Source: Hsuehochloa calcarea
Lineage: Eukaryota; Streptophyta; Magnoliopsida; Poales; Poaceae
Reading direction: 5' to 3'
Length of the DNA: 64,000 nucleotides
Assembly: GCA_036346395.1 (NCBI GenBank)
Contig: CM070601.1
Span: 13,761,763 to 13,825,762, forward strand
Below are positions 46,733 to 58,645 of this stretch, piece by piece (within the stretch, counting starts at the first letter, position 1; each line of letters starts with the position of its first letter). The notes below the pieces were generated by a model. The model worked only from the letters and a program-made list of their open reading frames with translations. It ran no database searches and was not told the DNA's origin. A program made the position numbers and the translations under genes.

Positions 46733-48928
46733 TTAGGAGTAGGACATGCATATTTATACTAGGATCTGGTAATATTAGGACATGCTTACTTAGTTAATTA
46801 TAATTTCTGCATATGTTTCTGAATAACTTCAAGAAAGTTTTAAACTTGCTCACAATCCAGAAGGGCTCATCAACCAAGCATGAAAATTTCGTTACGTTGT
46901 GGAGATGCATAGTGTTTTAGTTATGTGGCCTAGACGCAAATTATCCATCAACAAAGTCCACTGTATTACTTGAATACCCGATGCTAACATATAAAAGTAA
47001 GCCACGTCTATCCTATTTTTGGTATATTTATCTATTCCATTCCTTACAATAATAATAATTTGTCCTTGGAAATATTCCGCAATGCAAAGTTTTACACTTG
47101 CTCACAATCCAGAATGGCTCATCAACCAAGCATGGAAATTCCGATACCATGTGGAGATGCGCAGTGTTTTAGTTATGTGGCATTGTGGCCTAGGCGCAAA
47201 TTATCCATCAACAAAGTCCACTGTATTACTTGAATACCCGATGCTGGCATATAAAAGTAAGCCACATCTATCCTATTTTAGTATATTTATCTATTCCATC
47301 CCTTACAATAATAATAATTTGGCCTTGGAAATATTCTGCAATTAAAAATTTGACATGATATAACCAATAACAAACAGATATGGGTGTACAAGGGAATCTT
47401 GCCTGTGCCTAGACTGACAGAAACCAGTCGTCCCTCTTTAGACAACATTTTCTCAATGGATCTGACTGAACATTCTCTAGCACAACCTGCCAAATCATGT
47501 CATTGTCAGTTTTGCTATACTTAGATCTGTCATTCACTCTGGTAGCACTTGTTGACAATACATGGCTGTCTGGTGTATGTTCCCCGGGTCTCCTTCCACC
47601 ATGGTAAGTGCTTGCCATGTTGTTGCCGGAACCAACTCCCAGATTAGCATTTCTGTACTGCTGATTCCCCTGGTCAGATGCCCTTGGTAAACCATGGGTA
47701 CCAGCATATATCTCATTATGATCTATAGTAGAGTTCCTTGCTATATCTCCCTCAGGGCAGGTAGGCAGACCCTGGTTCAAACTTGTACTTGTGGATGAAC
47801 TCGGAAGTATATACTGTTTATCAGGAGCAAGCTGAAGCAGAGCAGCTGTAAGCCAGGTCATCTTGTCATTAGAAACCCTCAACTGTTTTTCAGCTTCAGA
47901 GAGTCTCTTCAAGGCCTGGCGTAATTTTTCCATATCATCCTTTGATACTGTAATCGTTATATCAAAATGTTACATTGTGTGGAAGTGGGATATTTACAGT
48001 AAGAAAACTCACTACTAAATAAGGAAAGGCTAGGTATTCACACAAGTAGTCCAACACTAATACTGTACTCTGTCTATAAAGGAAGGCTGTAAATACAATA
48101 AATAGTACGAAAAGGCAGACTTGTAAAAAAAATCTTGAACAATCCATTTGTTGTTAAAGAAAATGGTAAGTGTGATTTTTTTGACAATAGACGGGTCAGG
48201 TACAAATCATCCACCTATATAAATTCCTTACAAAGGAAAAAAAAGAAAGTAGTAATGTTGCTTACAGGTTGGCCGTTTGAAGAATTTTCTTCGAACTCTT
48301 TCTCGTGTGAATGTGTAGGCGCCAGCAAGGATGTCAGTGATTATTGTGGCAAGTTGAGACATAAGGGCCAAAGGCTCAACGCCTGTTTCAGTAATATCTC
48401 GTAAAGTTCTCACTGTGTTCACAGTGTCAGCAGAGAGTGCCAAATCAAGCAAATCAACCAATTTATCATCAGAAACCAAGCCAACCTGTCCACAAGCAAA
48501 CAATGTTTTGTTCCTGTCAGGTAAATTTTTAATGAATTATTCGACACAGCAATAGAATTACTGGTTACTTCTCTTGTTAAGTGCATATTGGTACCCTCAG
48601 AAGCCATATATTCTTTACACAAAAAAAACATGTTTTTTACTTTAAAAGAAGGCTTTGGTGTTTCCAGTTGCGGCTCTTTACTCTTTAGCCCGCTTTTGTA
48701 AGTCCATATGTCAAAACAGTATCACATATTTGAAGAGAAATTAAGTATGTGGGGGCAATATCATAGTAGCCTTAATTAGCTTCACAACATGTCTCAGAAT
48801 TATATAAGCTACAATTGCGATAACTAAAGAATGATTTACTATTTCTACTTAGCCTGAACCCAAGTTAATCAACAATATATATTATCTAATAAAGAAGTAA
48901 TTTTGATAACTATTGCTGGATAACTTAC

Positions 48929-50614
48929 AAGTTCTTGGACAAGCGACATTGAAATTCTCTGCCCAAGCAAACTCAATTGATCCAAGGTCATCTCTGCATC
49001 CCTCAATGACCCATCTGACCGGGAAGCAATAAGTTTCAATGCATCTCTATCAACATCTAAGCCTTCGCTAGTAGAAATCCACTGCAAAGTGTTGACAATG
49101 TCACAGTCCTTCAGTTTGGGGAAAAAGAACTTCTGGCATCTTGACACAATTATATGTGGGAGATCGAGATTGGTGCTGATGAGAATAAAAACTACACGCC
49201 GAGGTGCACGTTCTACGACCTTTGATATGACACTCCACGTATCAGGCGGCAATGTGTTGCAATCATCAACTATAAAAACCCTGTGCTGGGCTGGTACGGG
49301 CGAAAGCATCACGTTGTCAAGGATATCCACAATGCTGTCAAGGTCAATGTTACCAACAGGCCCAATCTCCACCAAACTCCTACTCTTGCCCATATTGTGC
49401 GCAATACAAGACGCACATGAATCGCAGGGCCTTGGGTGCTCAGCAGAATGGCAATTCAGCGCCTTCGCAAACACCCGAGCACATGATGTCTTGCCTGTAC
49501 CGTGCGGCCCGTAGAAGACATACACCAACCCAATCTTCCTCTTCAGAATGGCATTGGACAGTGCCTGCGCCACCAAGCTCTGCCCAACGACGTCCTTGAA
49601 AGTCCTCGGAGCATACTTCTGCGTGAGGCTTCGGTGCCGGCCACGCTGTGAGCCCCGCGACTTCTGCCCCGACCGCGCCTCGGATGCGAGGTCGGAATCC
49701 AGCTCGCTACTCTGATTCGAGAAAATCCTGAGCTCACCGGAGAAGCTCCTGGAAATGCCACCGAAGCCATTGCGCACGCCTTCAACGAGCAGCGGCAATG
49801 AGTCAGAGTCTGAACTGGTGGAGGAAGTCAACCTTGCGGTGATCGGGAAATGCGGATGCGAACGCGACCCGTTCATGTGACACGAGGCTGCGGAGGTGGC
49901 GGCTTCGGACCTCCGCGCTGCCGACGCCAACTTGGGGTCAGACAGGCCGCACGAGAGGCTCCGGCCGGCCATGTCGAGGAAGGACTTGCCGCGGTGGTGG
50001 ATGCGCGACCAGTTCCAGGGGATGCTGCAGACGTTGCGCGAGTCCTGCGACATTTGCGGTTGCTGCAGCTCCTCGCGGCCGTCGTCGTCCCCTCCACCGG
50101 CGCCGAAGAGATACTTGTTGCCGCAGACGGCCTCCTGGGAGCTGGAGTTGACGGAGACGGCGGCGTCGGCAGCGGGGCGATCTAGAGCGGCGGCGGCCGC
50201 AGCGAGGCGGCCCGCGCCGCGCTTGAAGCGGCGAGAGGGCTTGGGCTGCGGGTTCTCCGCGAGCTGGTCGAGGAGGGTCTTGAGCGCGCCGCGGCGGGAG
50301 TGGTCGGGGAGGTCAGCCTCGGGCTCGGCGGCGACCTTGGACGAGGAGTCCACCGAGCGGCGGGTCGACGGGTCCCGGAGCGAGCGCGAGCGCTGCAGCG
50401 CGAGGAGGTCCCGCATCAGCGCGGCCGACGCTGACGCGGACGACCCCGTCGGACTGCGCCTCCGCCCGGACGCGCTGCCCACACCGTGCGCGTGGTGGTG
50501 GCGCAGGTGAATGCAGTTGGTCAGGTGCGCGTGCCCGCGGAGGTGCTCGCCGCTGCTACTCCCCGCCGCCGCCGCCGCCGCCGCCGCGCGGTCGGGCGCT
50601 ACTGGCGCCGGCAT
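48929..50614 (-). CDS. STICHEL-like protein, complete exon 1 (DNA pol III gamma/tau-like AAA domain)
   Basis: 562 codons from ATG at 50614 to a CTT|GTAAGT donor at 48928. A poly-Ala start is followed by HLTNCIHLRHHHAH, LMRDLLALQRSRSLRDPST and IPWNWSRIHHRGKSFLDMAG, hallmarks of plant STICHEL-like proteins. The AAA domain follows: QKYAPRTFKDVVGQ, Walker A GPHGTGKTS at residues 369-377, a cysteine cluster (CHSAEHPRPCDSCASC), Walker-B-like VFIVDDCN at about 446, and sensor-like FILISTNLD. In Arabidopsis STICHEL controls trichome branching; the domain resembles bacterial clamp-loader gamma/tau, with unknown biochemistry in plants. Joined to exons 2-6 it would give about 1088 residues, normal for the family. 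The gene body is broken by the 5-kb duplication, so whether a full protein is made is open. Confidence 0.85.
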
Positions 50615-52225
50615 TGCGGTGACCCGAACGCTTCGGCTAAATCATTGGGAGGGCTACTTGAGCTTCGGTTGGGGGGTGGTGTTTCACGGCGGGGGAGGGG
50701 GTGGGTGGTGGCCAAGTGGGTGGGCGTAGCGCGTAGGCGTCGCCTCGGGCCGCGTGCGGGAACTTGCTGTGCGCCCGACGTCGCGTCAGCGGCGTAGGTA
50801 TTGAGGCACTCGGCTGCAAGTCCGGGCTTGGGGTAGTAGAGTTCGGGCCGTTCGGCCGTTAGGAGCTTGGGCTCGTAGACTCGCAGTGGCAGGCTCGCTG
50901 CTAGCTACTGATTGTCCGTTCTCTTCCCGTGTAATTTGAGTTTAACTAAGTTTTATTCGAATGTTCACATCCGTGTAACTCTGTGCACCTTGGATTCCTG
51001 ACACGCCACTATTCCTTTCGTTTTTTTTTCCCCTATGGAATTTGGTAGTGTTTCCACTGTCATATTTCTCTCTCGAACCCGGGTAGATTCAGGGTCAGCA
51101 CAGCTTGAGCTTTAGCCCTAGATCTAAGATCTAAAGCACATAAAGAAATCACCCAAAAATTCAAAAGGCTGAATTCGTCCGACAAATGAGTAGCCCAGCC
51201 TAGGGCTTTTTTGGCTACTTGCTTTGTCTCATGCTACACTTTCAGTGTCTTCCTTTTCCCTCACATGATAGGGATGGTTGAGATCGTAGTTTATTTCTGT
51301 GAGTTACCATGGGAAAAAAATTAGTGAGTGAGAATCTCTACTCTTTGGTGAGTACTATTGTGTATACGAGTTCTTCTTGACTTGCATTACCTGCTTGGTC
51401 TATGCTATACGAAAGTGAACTAAGTACAGTGCTGTTTCGATAATCACTGCCCCTAACAAACCAGAGAGAGTAAAATACCCGTACAAGTAGCAGCTAGCAT
51501 TACCGTAGGATTAATTGCCGCATCACCATCAATTATCCGGCGTGTGTACTGTGCACCGTGCACGCACTGTACGAGTAACACGACGACTCCATGTCCCATG
51601 CGTTGCGTAGCAAAAAGTGACACATTTCTTCGTCGTACCCGCCCACATGTCCCCTGTTCTTTTCCCCATCGGACGGACACGACTACACGGCAGCCATCGG
51701 CCATCCTCTCCGGGCCTCCGGCCTTCGTGCCGCACGATCACGAACCGTCCGATCGAACCATCGAACGTTCGGAGTTAATGCGTACGATACGAGCAGCCGA
51801 GTCTGCAGTGTACCGTTCGTGGGGCTAACTGCGTACTCTGCAAGCGGTCCCCGCACTGGTCATGGCGGGAGCGCCGCATGGAGCGAGCCGGAGATGGCGA
51901 CAGCGGCGAGGAGGGCGCACTCCACGTGGCCGGGGGTGGGGGCCCGGGGGGGCAGGGCAAACGGTTAGGCCCACACGAAAGGTTTGATTAGACTGATAAT
52001 CGTTGGATCTTTCTAAGATGACGAAAATGTGTGTCTCTAATCGGACTGCGGAATGGGAAAGAAAATAGGATGGAGGAGGATACCAAGCCTCGCTGCCTCT
52101 AGGAACTCCCACGTCGGCGGTTTTGTGAAAAGACTCCTTCAGTTCTATAAATTACATCAAGCTCCCTGTTTCGGCTGTCAGCAAGCGTTAGATCAAGATC
52201 AAGATCATGCGGACATGATTGGATG
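50615..52225. other. STICHEL-like promoter region and intergenic DNA
   Basis: 50615-50870 is GC-rich and CpG-rich, as expected of the promoter and 5' UTR of a grass gene read leftward. The rest to 52225 is mixed intergenic sequence; open frames near 51.5-52.1 kb show no recognisable domain. Confidence 0.5.
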
Positions 52226-54138
52226 TGTGAGACCCCGGTTTATCGGGCTTGTAATGCTTAACCATCCATTCAGTCCTAGCATCACAAATCAGATAATCCG
52301 AGACTCGAGACATGTACACTTCCCGTAAATACGAGATACACCTCTTTACAAAGTTCATGCATCAATTCCATCCATTCACATGAATCAAAGCAAAGCAACA
52401 ACTGTAGGTAGCATAAATAAAAGATAGCTATTACAAAGAGAGGCCGATACCAAACGACATATACATAAAGGAGTTTAACAGCGGAAGCAAAAGTGCCATA
52501 AGATGGTCATAAACAAAAGAGCCGACCAGTGTGCCTATAACCCACAAGGCAACCGACCGGACCGCCAAGCTAGTCGTCGAATCCACAGCACATTTCACAA
52601 AAGTGAGGCCCTTGGGGCTCACCTTCTTCCCCTGCAACAAAGAGCCCAGCAAAGCCGGGTGAGTACTTGAAATGTACTCGCAAGACTTACGTGTAGAGTA
52701 ACAAACCTGTACATATGCTACATGCGAGCTTATTTAAGTGGAGGTTGTATGTTTCATTTTCAGCACAAAGCAGTCTTTAATTGCAATAATGTAATACATT
52801 GAAAAGCAAGTTGACAAATTCATTTTTAATGTTCAAATAATCGTAGAGACACAATATAACAGTAGATAGGGAACAATAACAATCCTGGAAGTGACTAAAC
52901 CGTTAGTCACCACAACAATAGCATGAATTACCCATTCATACCGCCCATGTCAAAATTTTAGTTGAAAAGGTTGTAGTCTAGCTCTTGGAAGACCTCCCTA
53001 AGCGTGTCCATAACCTAGGACGAGGCTATTCGAATAGTTTTATCCCTGCAGGGGTGTACCACTGTACCCACACGCCAGACCGCCTTTTTGCCAAGCTATT
53101 AAGCACACTTCAATGTATGTGCGACACGGCTAAGTCTTCTGAGACGTTTCCAATATTGTGAGTTATTCACGAGCGCCGTATGGATAGAAACCCATACGTT
53201 GTGTCGAAGTCATCGTAAAGCCTCGGTCAACTACCCTTCCCGAGTAAAGCCTTGGACAACTACGGCGCTCCTCGAGGTGGAGAGACTACCCGGAATCTCC
53301 ACCACCGCACACCCAACACAAGAACACGACCACATATCATGTTTCACACAACACACACAACCCCTCCTGCGACTCGGAGATAACCCACGCCAAAGTACTA
53401 AGTCAAGAGAGGTCCCATATCCTCTCGCGTGGTTAGCACGCAAAATGCTTGGTTTAGTGTAACAAGATGTTCGGTCCTTGTTGACTTAGGCAAGACATCC
53501 ACAAACCCAATAACCCACCATCCGACCACTTGCCCAAGTCCAAATCGCTTTTCCATTTTGATTTTGACTTTACAAAATAACAAAGCACAAGTCTTTGGTC
53601 GTAATGACATAATACATAAGGGTGTGATCAAGATCATCGACTACAATCGATGATCGCCAAAGATCTCTAGAAGCTAGGCATTTCTAAGCAATTTCCAATC
53701 GAAAGCTACTAAGTGACCAGAGTCCATCCATCGAACTCCGACCACAGCAAATAACCTAAGCTCATGGTAGTAGAGGATAAACAAGTCCTACAGATAATGC
53801 AACTATAGGACACTAACCGTATTTTAACAACAAAATAGCAATGCATACATACGAGTTGAAAGCAATATATTAGACTTAAAAAATAATGGGATGAACATGA
53901 TCAAACTGCTTGCCTGTTTGCTGCGGGTCAAGATGTAGCTGGGGATCACTTATGTTGTCAATGTGCTCTTCGGATCCTAACGAGAAGGCGAAAAGCAACC
54001 GATAAGAACGAATAAAACACCAAGACTCAACAGCAAACTATCTCCAAAAATTCTGAAAATTTTGCAGAAGCAAGAGCATAATTAATAAAGAATTTAGCAA
54101 CAAGAACCAATTGATTAGGATTCTCAATGCCAAAGATA

Positions 54139-54312
54139 CGACCGAAAGAAGGTCTTACGACCAGGTAGTGGTCGTAGAAAAACTTACGACTGGTACAAGT
54201 CGTAATAGAACTTACGACTATGACATAGTCGTAGCAAGCCTTACGACTGCGTTCAAGTCGTAGAGGAACTTACGACCAGTTAAGGGTCGTAGGAGAACTT
54301 ACGACTAAGCTA
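54139..54312. repeat. Array of GTCGTAG...CTTACGAC palindromes
   Basis: Five to six imperfect palindromes of about 25 bases with 5-10-base spacers: GGTCGTAGAAAAACTTACGA, AGTCGTAATAGAACTTACGA, AGTCGTAGCAAGCCTTACGA, AGTCGTAGAGGAACTTACGA, GGTCGTAGGAGAACTTACGA. The outer GTCGTA/TACGAC is conserved while the 5-6 inner bases vary, as if the stem were the constrained part. Confidence 0.85.
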
Positions 54313-55189
54313 GGGTGACTGGTCGGAAATCCGACCACGAGGCAGCGCCTCCCGCACACTTTGCCAGTGGCTCGGCGGCTTCTCCGACCACAGCGACGCC
54401 GGCCAAGGGCGGGGATGAGTGTCTAAAAGTTCAATGGTCCTACCGGCGGCCAGTACTAGTCGGAGTATGACTGCGACGGCGGTACGACCACTGAATGCGG
54501 CCAAGTAGGTATGGCTCGGGAGAACTCTCCGAACGGACCAGACCCAAAAGAACAACGAAAACACACCTAAGCTCATATAGAGCAATGCGAACTTACTCTG
54601 CTACCAAGAACGACCGAGAAACCCACGGAGTGGCTCCAGTGACAGTAACCAAGCGGCGCAGTAAGGTCCTCACTAGCCACAACGACTGAGCAAAGAGAGA
54701 ACCAAACCGAGCGAGGTTAAGCTCCAGAGAGAAAAGGGGGAGCGAGAGGGGCAAGGACTTGAAGAAGAAAACCCCATTGCACCGCCTCCACCAAGCTCCA
54801 CACTCAACAATGGCGGTCGAAGAGATTATGAGGGATGCGGCTCAAGCAAGTCAGGTGAGTGCTAGCTGGAGTTGCGAAAGTGCTAAAGGAAGCTAAGGGT
54901 GAAGCAAAGGAGTTTAAATAGAGCAATGGCAGTGAGCAGCGGCCGGGTTTTCCAGTCGGGTCAACACTGCCATGAGAGCACTTGAGAGCGATGGGAGCAG
55001 TTGAGTCATGGCCCTCTGAGAGATGAGCGCGACAGACATTTAATGCGCTCAGAGCTAGCCGTTTAAAGGTGGACATAGAGTGGACTGTACGCCACTACTT
55101 TTCCCCTCTGCGCACGCCATGGCGGGAGCTCATGCGCCGCGAACAGAGAGGAAGGAGACGACTCGTTGGTCGTCGGATTGAAATCGAAT

Positions 55190-55340
55190 CTACCGGCTAG
55201 ATCGAGCAGATTGAAACGATCCCATCGTTCGCCTGGTCGAAGACCGTTCGATGCCGATCCAACGGCTGAGTTAGATCGGGTGGATTGAAACGACTCCATC
55301 GTTCGGCTGGTCGAAGACCGTTCGATGCCGATCCAACGGC
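55190..55340. repeat. 65-bp direct repeat inside the solo LTR
   Basis: GATCG-GCAGATTGAAACGA...TCGTTCG-CTGGTCGAAGACCGTTCGATGCCGATCCAACGGCT occurs twice, at about 55199-55268 and 55275-55342. Only a few bases differ. Confidence 0.8.
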
Positions 55341-56084
55341 TCACGACCCCAGCGCCCGAACGACCGAGTTGGTACAGTTAGTAGGTTGGACCGAGTTCAG
55401 TGGCTCGAGCCCGAGTCCGACTCGAACCTAAGGAACAGTGAAAACCAGTTAGGGTTTGAATTTGAATAACTGATTTTTGAGGAATTATTTAAGGTAGCAA
55501 GCAAGCTCCAAAAATTACGAAATTTTAACTGGAGGTTGCTGACAGCAGGAGGAACCTCACATAAAATTTTCCGATATCTTAATGTACGGAGTTTTCCTCC
55601 AGAAGTTTCAGAAGAGAAGAAATAGGGTTTGACCAAGCTTTGACTCGCCTCCAAAAATTATCAAATAATTTCTAAAAGTCATGAGATAATTCAGAGGTGT
55701 TGCCAAGCCTCCCTAGAACTCAGGGAAAAGATTTCCCAGGGTTTGGCACAAGATCTATGCCACAAAGGTTTTTGATTAGAGTCGAGAGGAGATTTGGTTG
55801 TGATTTTCATAATTCCTTAATCAAGAATTACAGGAATGATCAATGGCTTCAAGATGCAAGAAAAGTTTTAATTTCTCCTTATTTTCTTACATTTGAAACT
55901 CAAATCCATTTTTGGGATGTTACAGGATGGGTGCAGAGCCGTTGGATCGCTGTTTCGGCACGGACAGCCTAGATCCGTCAGCCCATTTCTGTGTCTGTAA
56001 GCCTAGCGTTATCCCTCCTGATCCCCACGAGGTCACCGCGCTCGCCCCCAAGTGCCGACACCGCCACCCCACTGCTCGGCCCTC

Positions 56085-56281
56085 CCCATCTCCTCCCACA
56101 CCATCCGCGCCAATGTTGCTCCCTCCTCTTTCCTCACCATGCTTTCTCTCTGTCTTCTTCCACATCGTACGCGCTGCCACTGCTACCTCCTCCCGCCTCG
56201 CTTCACCTCCTCCCCGTCTGAACCCTTGTCGCGCCATGAAATCGGGCCTCAACCTCCTTGCGAACCCCTTGAGGTGGCGCT
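56085..56281 (+). repeat. GC-rich segment, repeated at 57894-58098
   Basis: Shares CCTCCCCATCTCCTCCCAC, CCATCCGCGCC, TCTGAACCCTTG, CGCCATGAAATCGGGCCTC and GAGGTGGCGCT with the stretch on the other side of the solo LTR. It is not part of that LTR, because the LTR's 5-bp duplication lies at its end. It is a diverged tandem copy of a gene-like 5' region. Confidence 0.7.
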
Positions 56282-57827
56282 TGTAGGATCAAGGATAACC
56301 GACTAGAGGGGGGTGAATAGGAGGTTTCTAAATTTTCTTAATCAAATTACCGAAATTAGCAAGATATTCTAATCAAAATATTTAACACAATCTATGAGCT
56401 ACAAAATAAGTGCAATAAGTAAAGACAAGAATTAACCGCACAAGGACAAGGGGGTTTTTCCCGTGGTATCGAAGATTTGTCGATCTTCACTAGTCCACGT
56501 TGAGGAAGCTTGACCACTCAAGTGGCTCCACAAATTAAGCCTACCTCGATCACTTGGTTGTTCTTCCTCCTCTCGGAGTTGGTGAACACCGACCAATCAC
56601 AATGGCAACAGCGGGTCTCTTCACAAGCTTCTTTGAAGAGATCACCGAGCAACCTTCGCCAAGTCGTCTAGGTGCCGACAAGCACCAAGAGAATAGAACT
56701 TGAACTTCACTTGACGACAATCAAGAGCCAATGGATCAACTAAGAATGCAATGCTTTGTTCTTGCTCACTTCCTCACAAATGTGTGCAAAGAGAGTAAAT
56801 GAGGAGTGAGAGGAGTGCTCAAGGCTCAAATGAATTGAATGAATGCTCAACAACACGTCCTGAGTGGTGGGGTGTATTTATACCCCAACAACCAAATATG
56901 ACCGTTATCTGAAAAATCGGGCAAAAGTCGGGAAATCGGAGTTCATAGCATACAAAGTGCGAACTACGCGACTTCACTCGAGTGCACTGTAACGGTCATT
57001 ACAGTGAGCATTAAATGCTCTGAACTAGCCGTTGGATTTATGTGCGGAACTTCCGCCATAAGGATTTCGGTTCTTCCGATTAATCGGAAGATCCGCTTAC
57101 ACAGCGGAACTACCGCACTCGTGAAAACGGCTAAGTCCCAAAACGGGTGCTCTCTGGAAAAAACCGACCGCGCATAATTCGGAGCAACCGATTAATCGGA
57201 ACTTCCGCTCATTTCATTGCGGAACTTCCGCGCTTGAGAATTTGGCTAAGTCCCGAAAAGGATGCTCTCTGGAAAAATTCAACCGCGCATATTTGGAAAG
57301 TAGGTTAATCGAACTTCCGCTCATTTCATCTGCGGAACTTCCGCACTTGAAAAATCGGCTAAGTCCGAAAAGGATGCTCTGGAAAAATTCAACGCGGTTT
57401 TGAGACATCAGATTAATCGGAACTTCCGCTCATACAATTGCGGAACTTCCGATTGTGTTCTGGAAAAAAGATTTTCTTTTTAAACCAAACCAAAAGAACA
57501 TGCATGATCCTAAGTTGATCCAAAGGCATAATGAGATGCTTTCAAGCTACTAGACAAGCTCCCCCTTAATAGTACGACATTTATCCTATAATCCGGTCTT
57601 CCTCCATACTCAAAGACCCAGTAAAATCAAAAAGGGTCCTAGTCTATTTATACCTTGTCTTTGAGATCAACTCCATCTTTTCAACATTCTTTGACATGCA
57701 GCTCCTTGGATACACTTTGTCATTTTGGGACTATGCATTGTAAACACTTCAACAAACATGTTAGTCCCATATTCACATAATGTCATTAATTACCAAAATA
57801 CAATTTTTAGGGGCCTAGATGCTTTCA
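56282..57827 (+). mobile_element. Solo LTR, 1546 bp, with GCGCT target duplication
   Basis: Begins TGTAGGATCAAGGATAACC and ends CCTAGATGCTTTCA, flanked by GCGCT at 56277-56281 and 57828-57832. The start and the CTAGAGGGGGGTGAATAGG phrase are familiar from a widespread grass LTR family. A TATA-like GTATTTATACC is at about 56874. A run of related GCGGAACTTCCGC palindromes fills 57040-57450. A truncated copy is at 23127-23843. Confidence 0.92.
57040..57450. repeat. Repeated GGAACTTCCGC and TTAATCGGAA words
   Basis: About eight occurrences of GGAACTTCCG/GGAACTACCG and four of GATTAATCGGAA, with CTCTGGAAAAA between, in a loose period of about 90-100 bases inside the solo LTR. Many are palindromic (CGGAAGTTCCG type). 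Confidence 0.75.
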
Positions 57828-57893
57828 GCGCTCCCGTTCTCCCTTCCCCGAGGTCGCAGCTCTTACCCAAGGTGCCTCTGCCACTCCAATTTC

Positions 57894-58098
57894 TAGCCCC
57901 TCCCCATCTCCTCCCACGCCATCCGCGCCGCTGCTGGTCCCTCTGGCCATGCCACCTTCCCTTCTTCTCCTACGCTGTCTGCGTCGCCATCGCTGCATTA
58001 TCCCGCCTCACTTTGTCGCCTCCTCCGTCTGAACCCTTGCCGCACCATGAAATAGGGCCTCGGCCGCCTAGCGGACCCTCGAGGTGGCGCTCTGTTCT
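57894..58098 (+). repeat. GC-rich segment, second copy
   Basis: Diverged copy of 56085-56281, ending CGAGGTGGCGCT. Downstream it continues into CTGTTCTTCCCGCC and the stretch that ends with the patellin-like exon scrap. Confidence 0.7.
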
Positions 58099-58314
58099 TC
58101 CCGCCCTCCCACTCTCGTTGGTCCGGGCGTCGCCACCGCTGACGCTGCTCAAGTGCCGCTGCGGCTCCATCAGCTCCTGCCCGATCCGTTCCCCTCGTAC
58201 TCCTCCTTCCCGTCTTTTTCCCCATCCACGTCTCCCCCCACACACACTCTTACGCCAGCGCTGCTCAAGTGATGATGCAGCTCCATCCGCTCTGCCCGAT
58301 TCGTCACCCATCAA

Positions 58315-58362
58315 GCCGTCTCACTGCTCCAGGACAGCTACCCCGAGTTCATCGCTAAGAAG
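58315..58362 (+). pseudogene. Patellin-like exon scrap (CRAL-TRIO/SEC14)
   Basis: Reads AVSLLQDSYPEFIAKK and ends at a GTAATG donor. This matches the end of an exon in plant patellins (AVSLLQDNYPEFV-KK, just before the IFINVPWW segment). Only 16 codons are recognisable and upstream sequence is unrelated Pro/Ser-rich DNA. A captured or leftover exon end. Confidence 0.5.
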
Positions 58363-58645
58363 GTAATGTCTGCCCACAGCATTGAATTATTTTGTTTGAA
58401 TTTTGCAGCTCGGGTAATTATGATTTAATATTCTGACCGTGCTGTTCAAAATTTAGTAGTACATGTGTGTCAAAAGATTCAATTTTTTGTGTGTTCTTAG
58501 TTTAACGTTGGAAGTGAATGACAAGCTTTGGCTTCTATGCTAAGGGTTGAACCTTTATGGTGTCATAGTTCTTTTACACCGAATTGAGCTTTGGTTTGAG
58601 TTCGCTAGTGTCTTTTGGTGTGTGCTTTCGTACTCAGTCATAGTG

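Larger units (their letters stand above)
44941..48485 (-). pseudogene. STICHEL-like gene, upstream copy: exons 2, 3 and truncated 4
   Basis: Exon 2 48485-48266 is intact. Exon 3 47947-47403 is 545 bases against 546 in the other copy: one T is missing from the run at about 47447, so QSDPLRKMLSKE becomes QSDPLRKCCLKR and the frame is lost. Exon 4 starts at 45197 but is cut at 44943 by the duplication junction; the frame meets TAA at 44943-44941 (SSVSSGGEN stop). Its 5' splice donor is gone, so it fuses with the exon 1 fragment of the downstream copy into one composite exon. Intron 3 again starts with GC. Confidence 0.85.
44943..49987. repeat. Tandem duplication, unit 2 (5045 bp)
   Basis: Second unit of the direct tandem duplication. 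At the junction GGACTT from the right end of unit 1 is joined to AATTCTCACC from its left end. The outer flanks (CTAATTA before 39899; GCCGCGG after 49987) show no shared bases, so the breakpoint looks blunt. Confidence 0.97.
52226..55924. mobile_element. Solo LTR, 3.7 kb, with GGATG target duplication
   Basis: Begins TGTGAGACCCCGG and ends GGGATGTTACA, flanked by GGATG at 52221-52225 and 55925-55929. The two ends and the perfect 5-bp repeat define an intact solo LTR. Orientation is uncertain: the ends TGTAACATCCC and CCGGGGTCTCACA on minus look like a usual Ty3/gypsy LTR start and end, so the native strand is probably minus. It contains the palindrome array at 54139-54312, a second repeat pair near 55200-55335 (CGTTCG-CTGGTCGAAGACC twice), and landmarks shared with 841-3900 and 21290-23126. 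No internal coding region. Confidence 0.9.
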
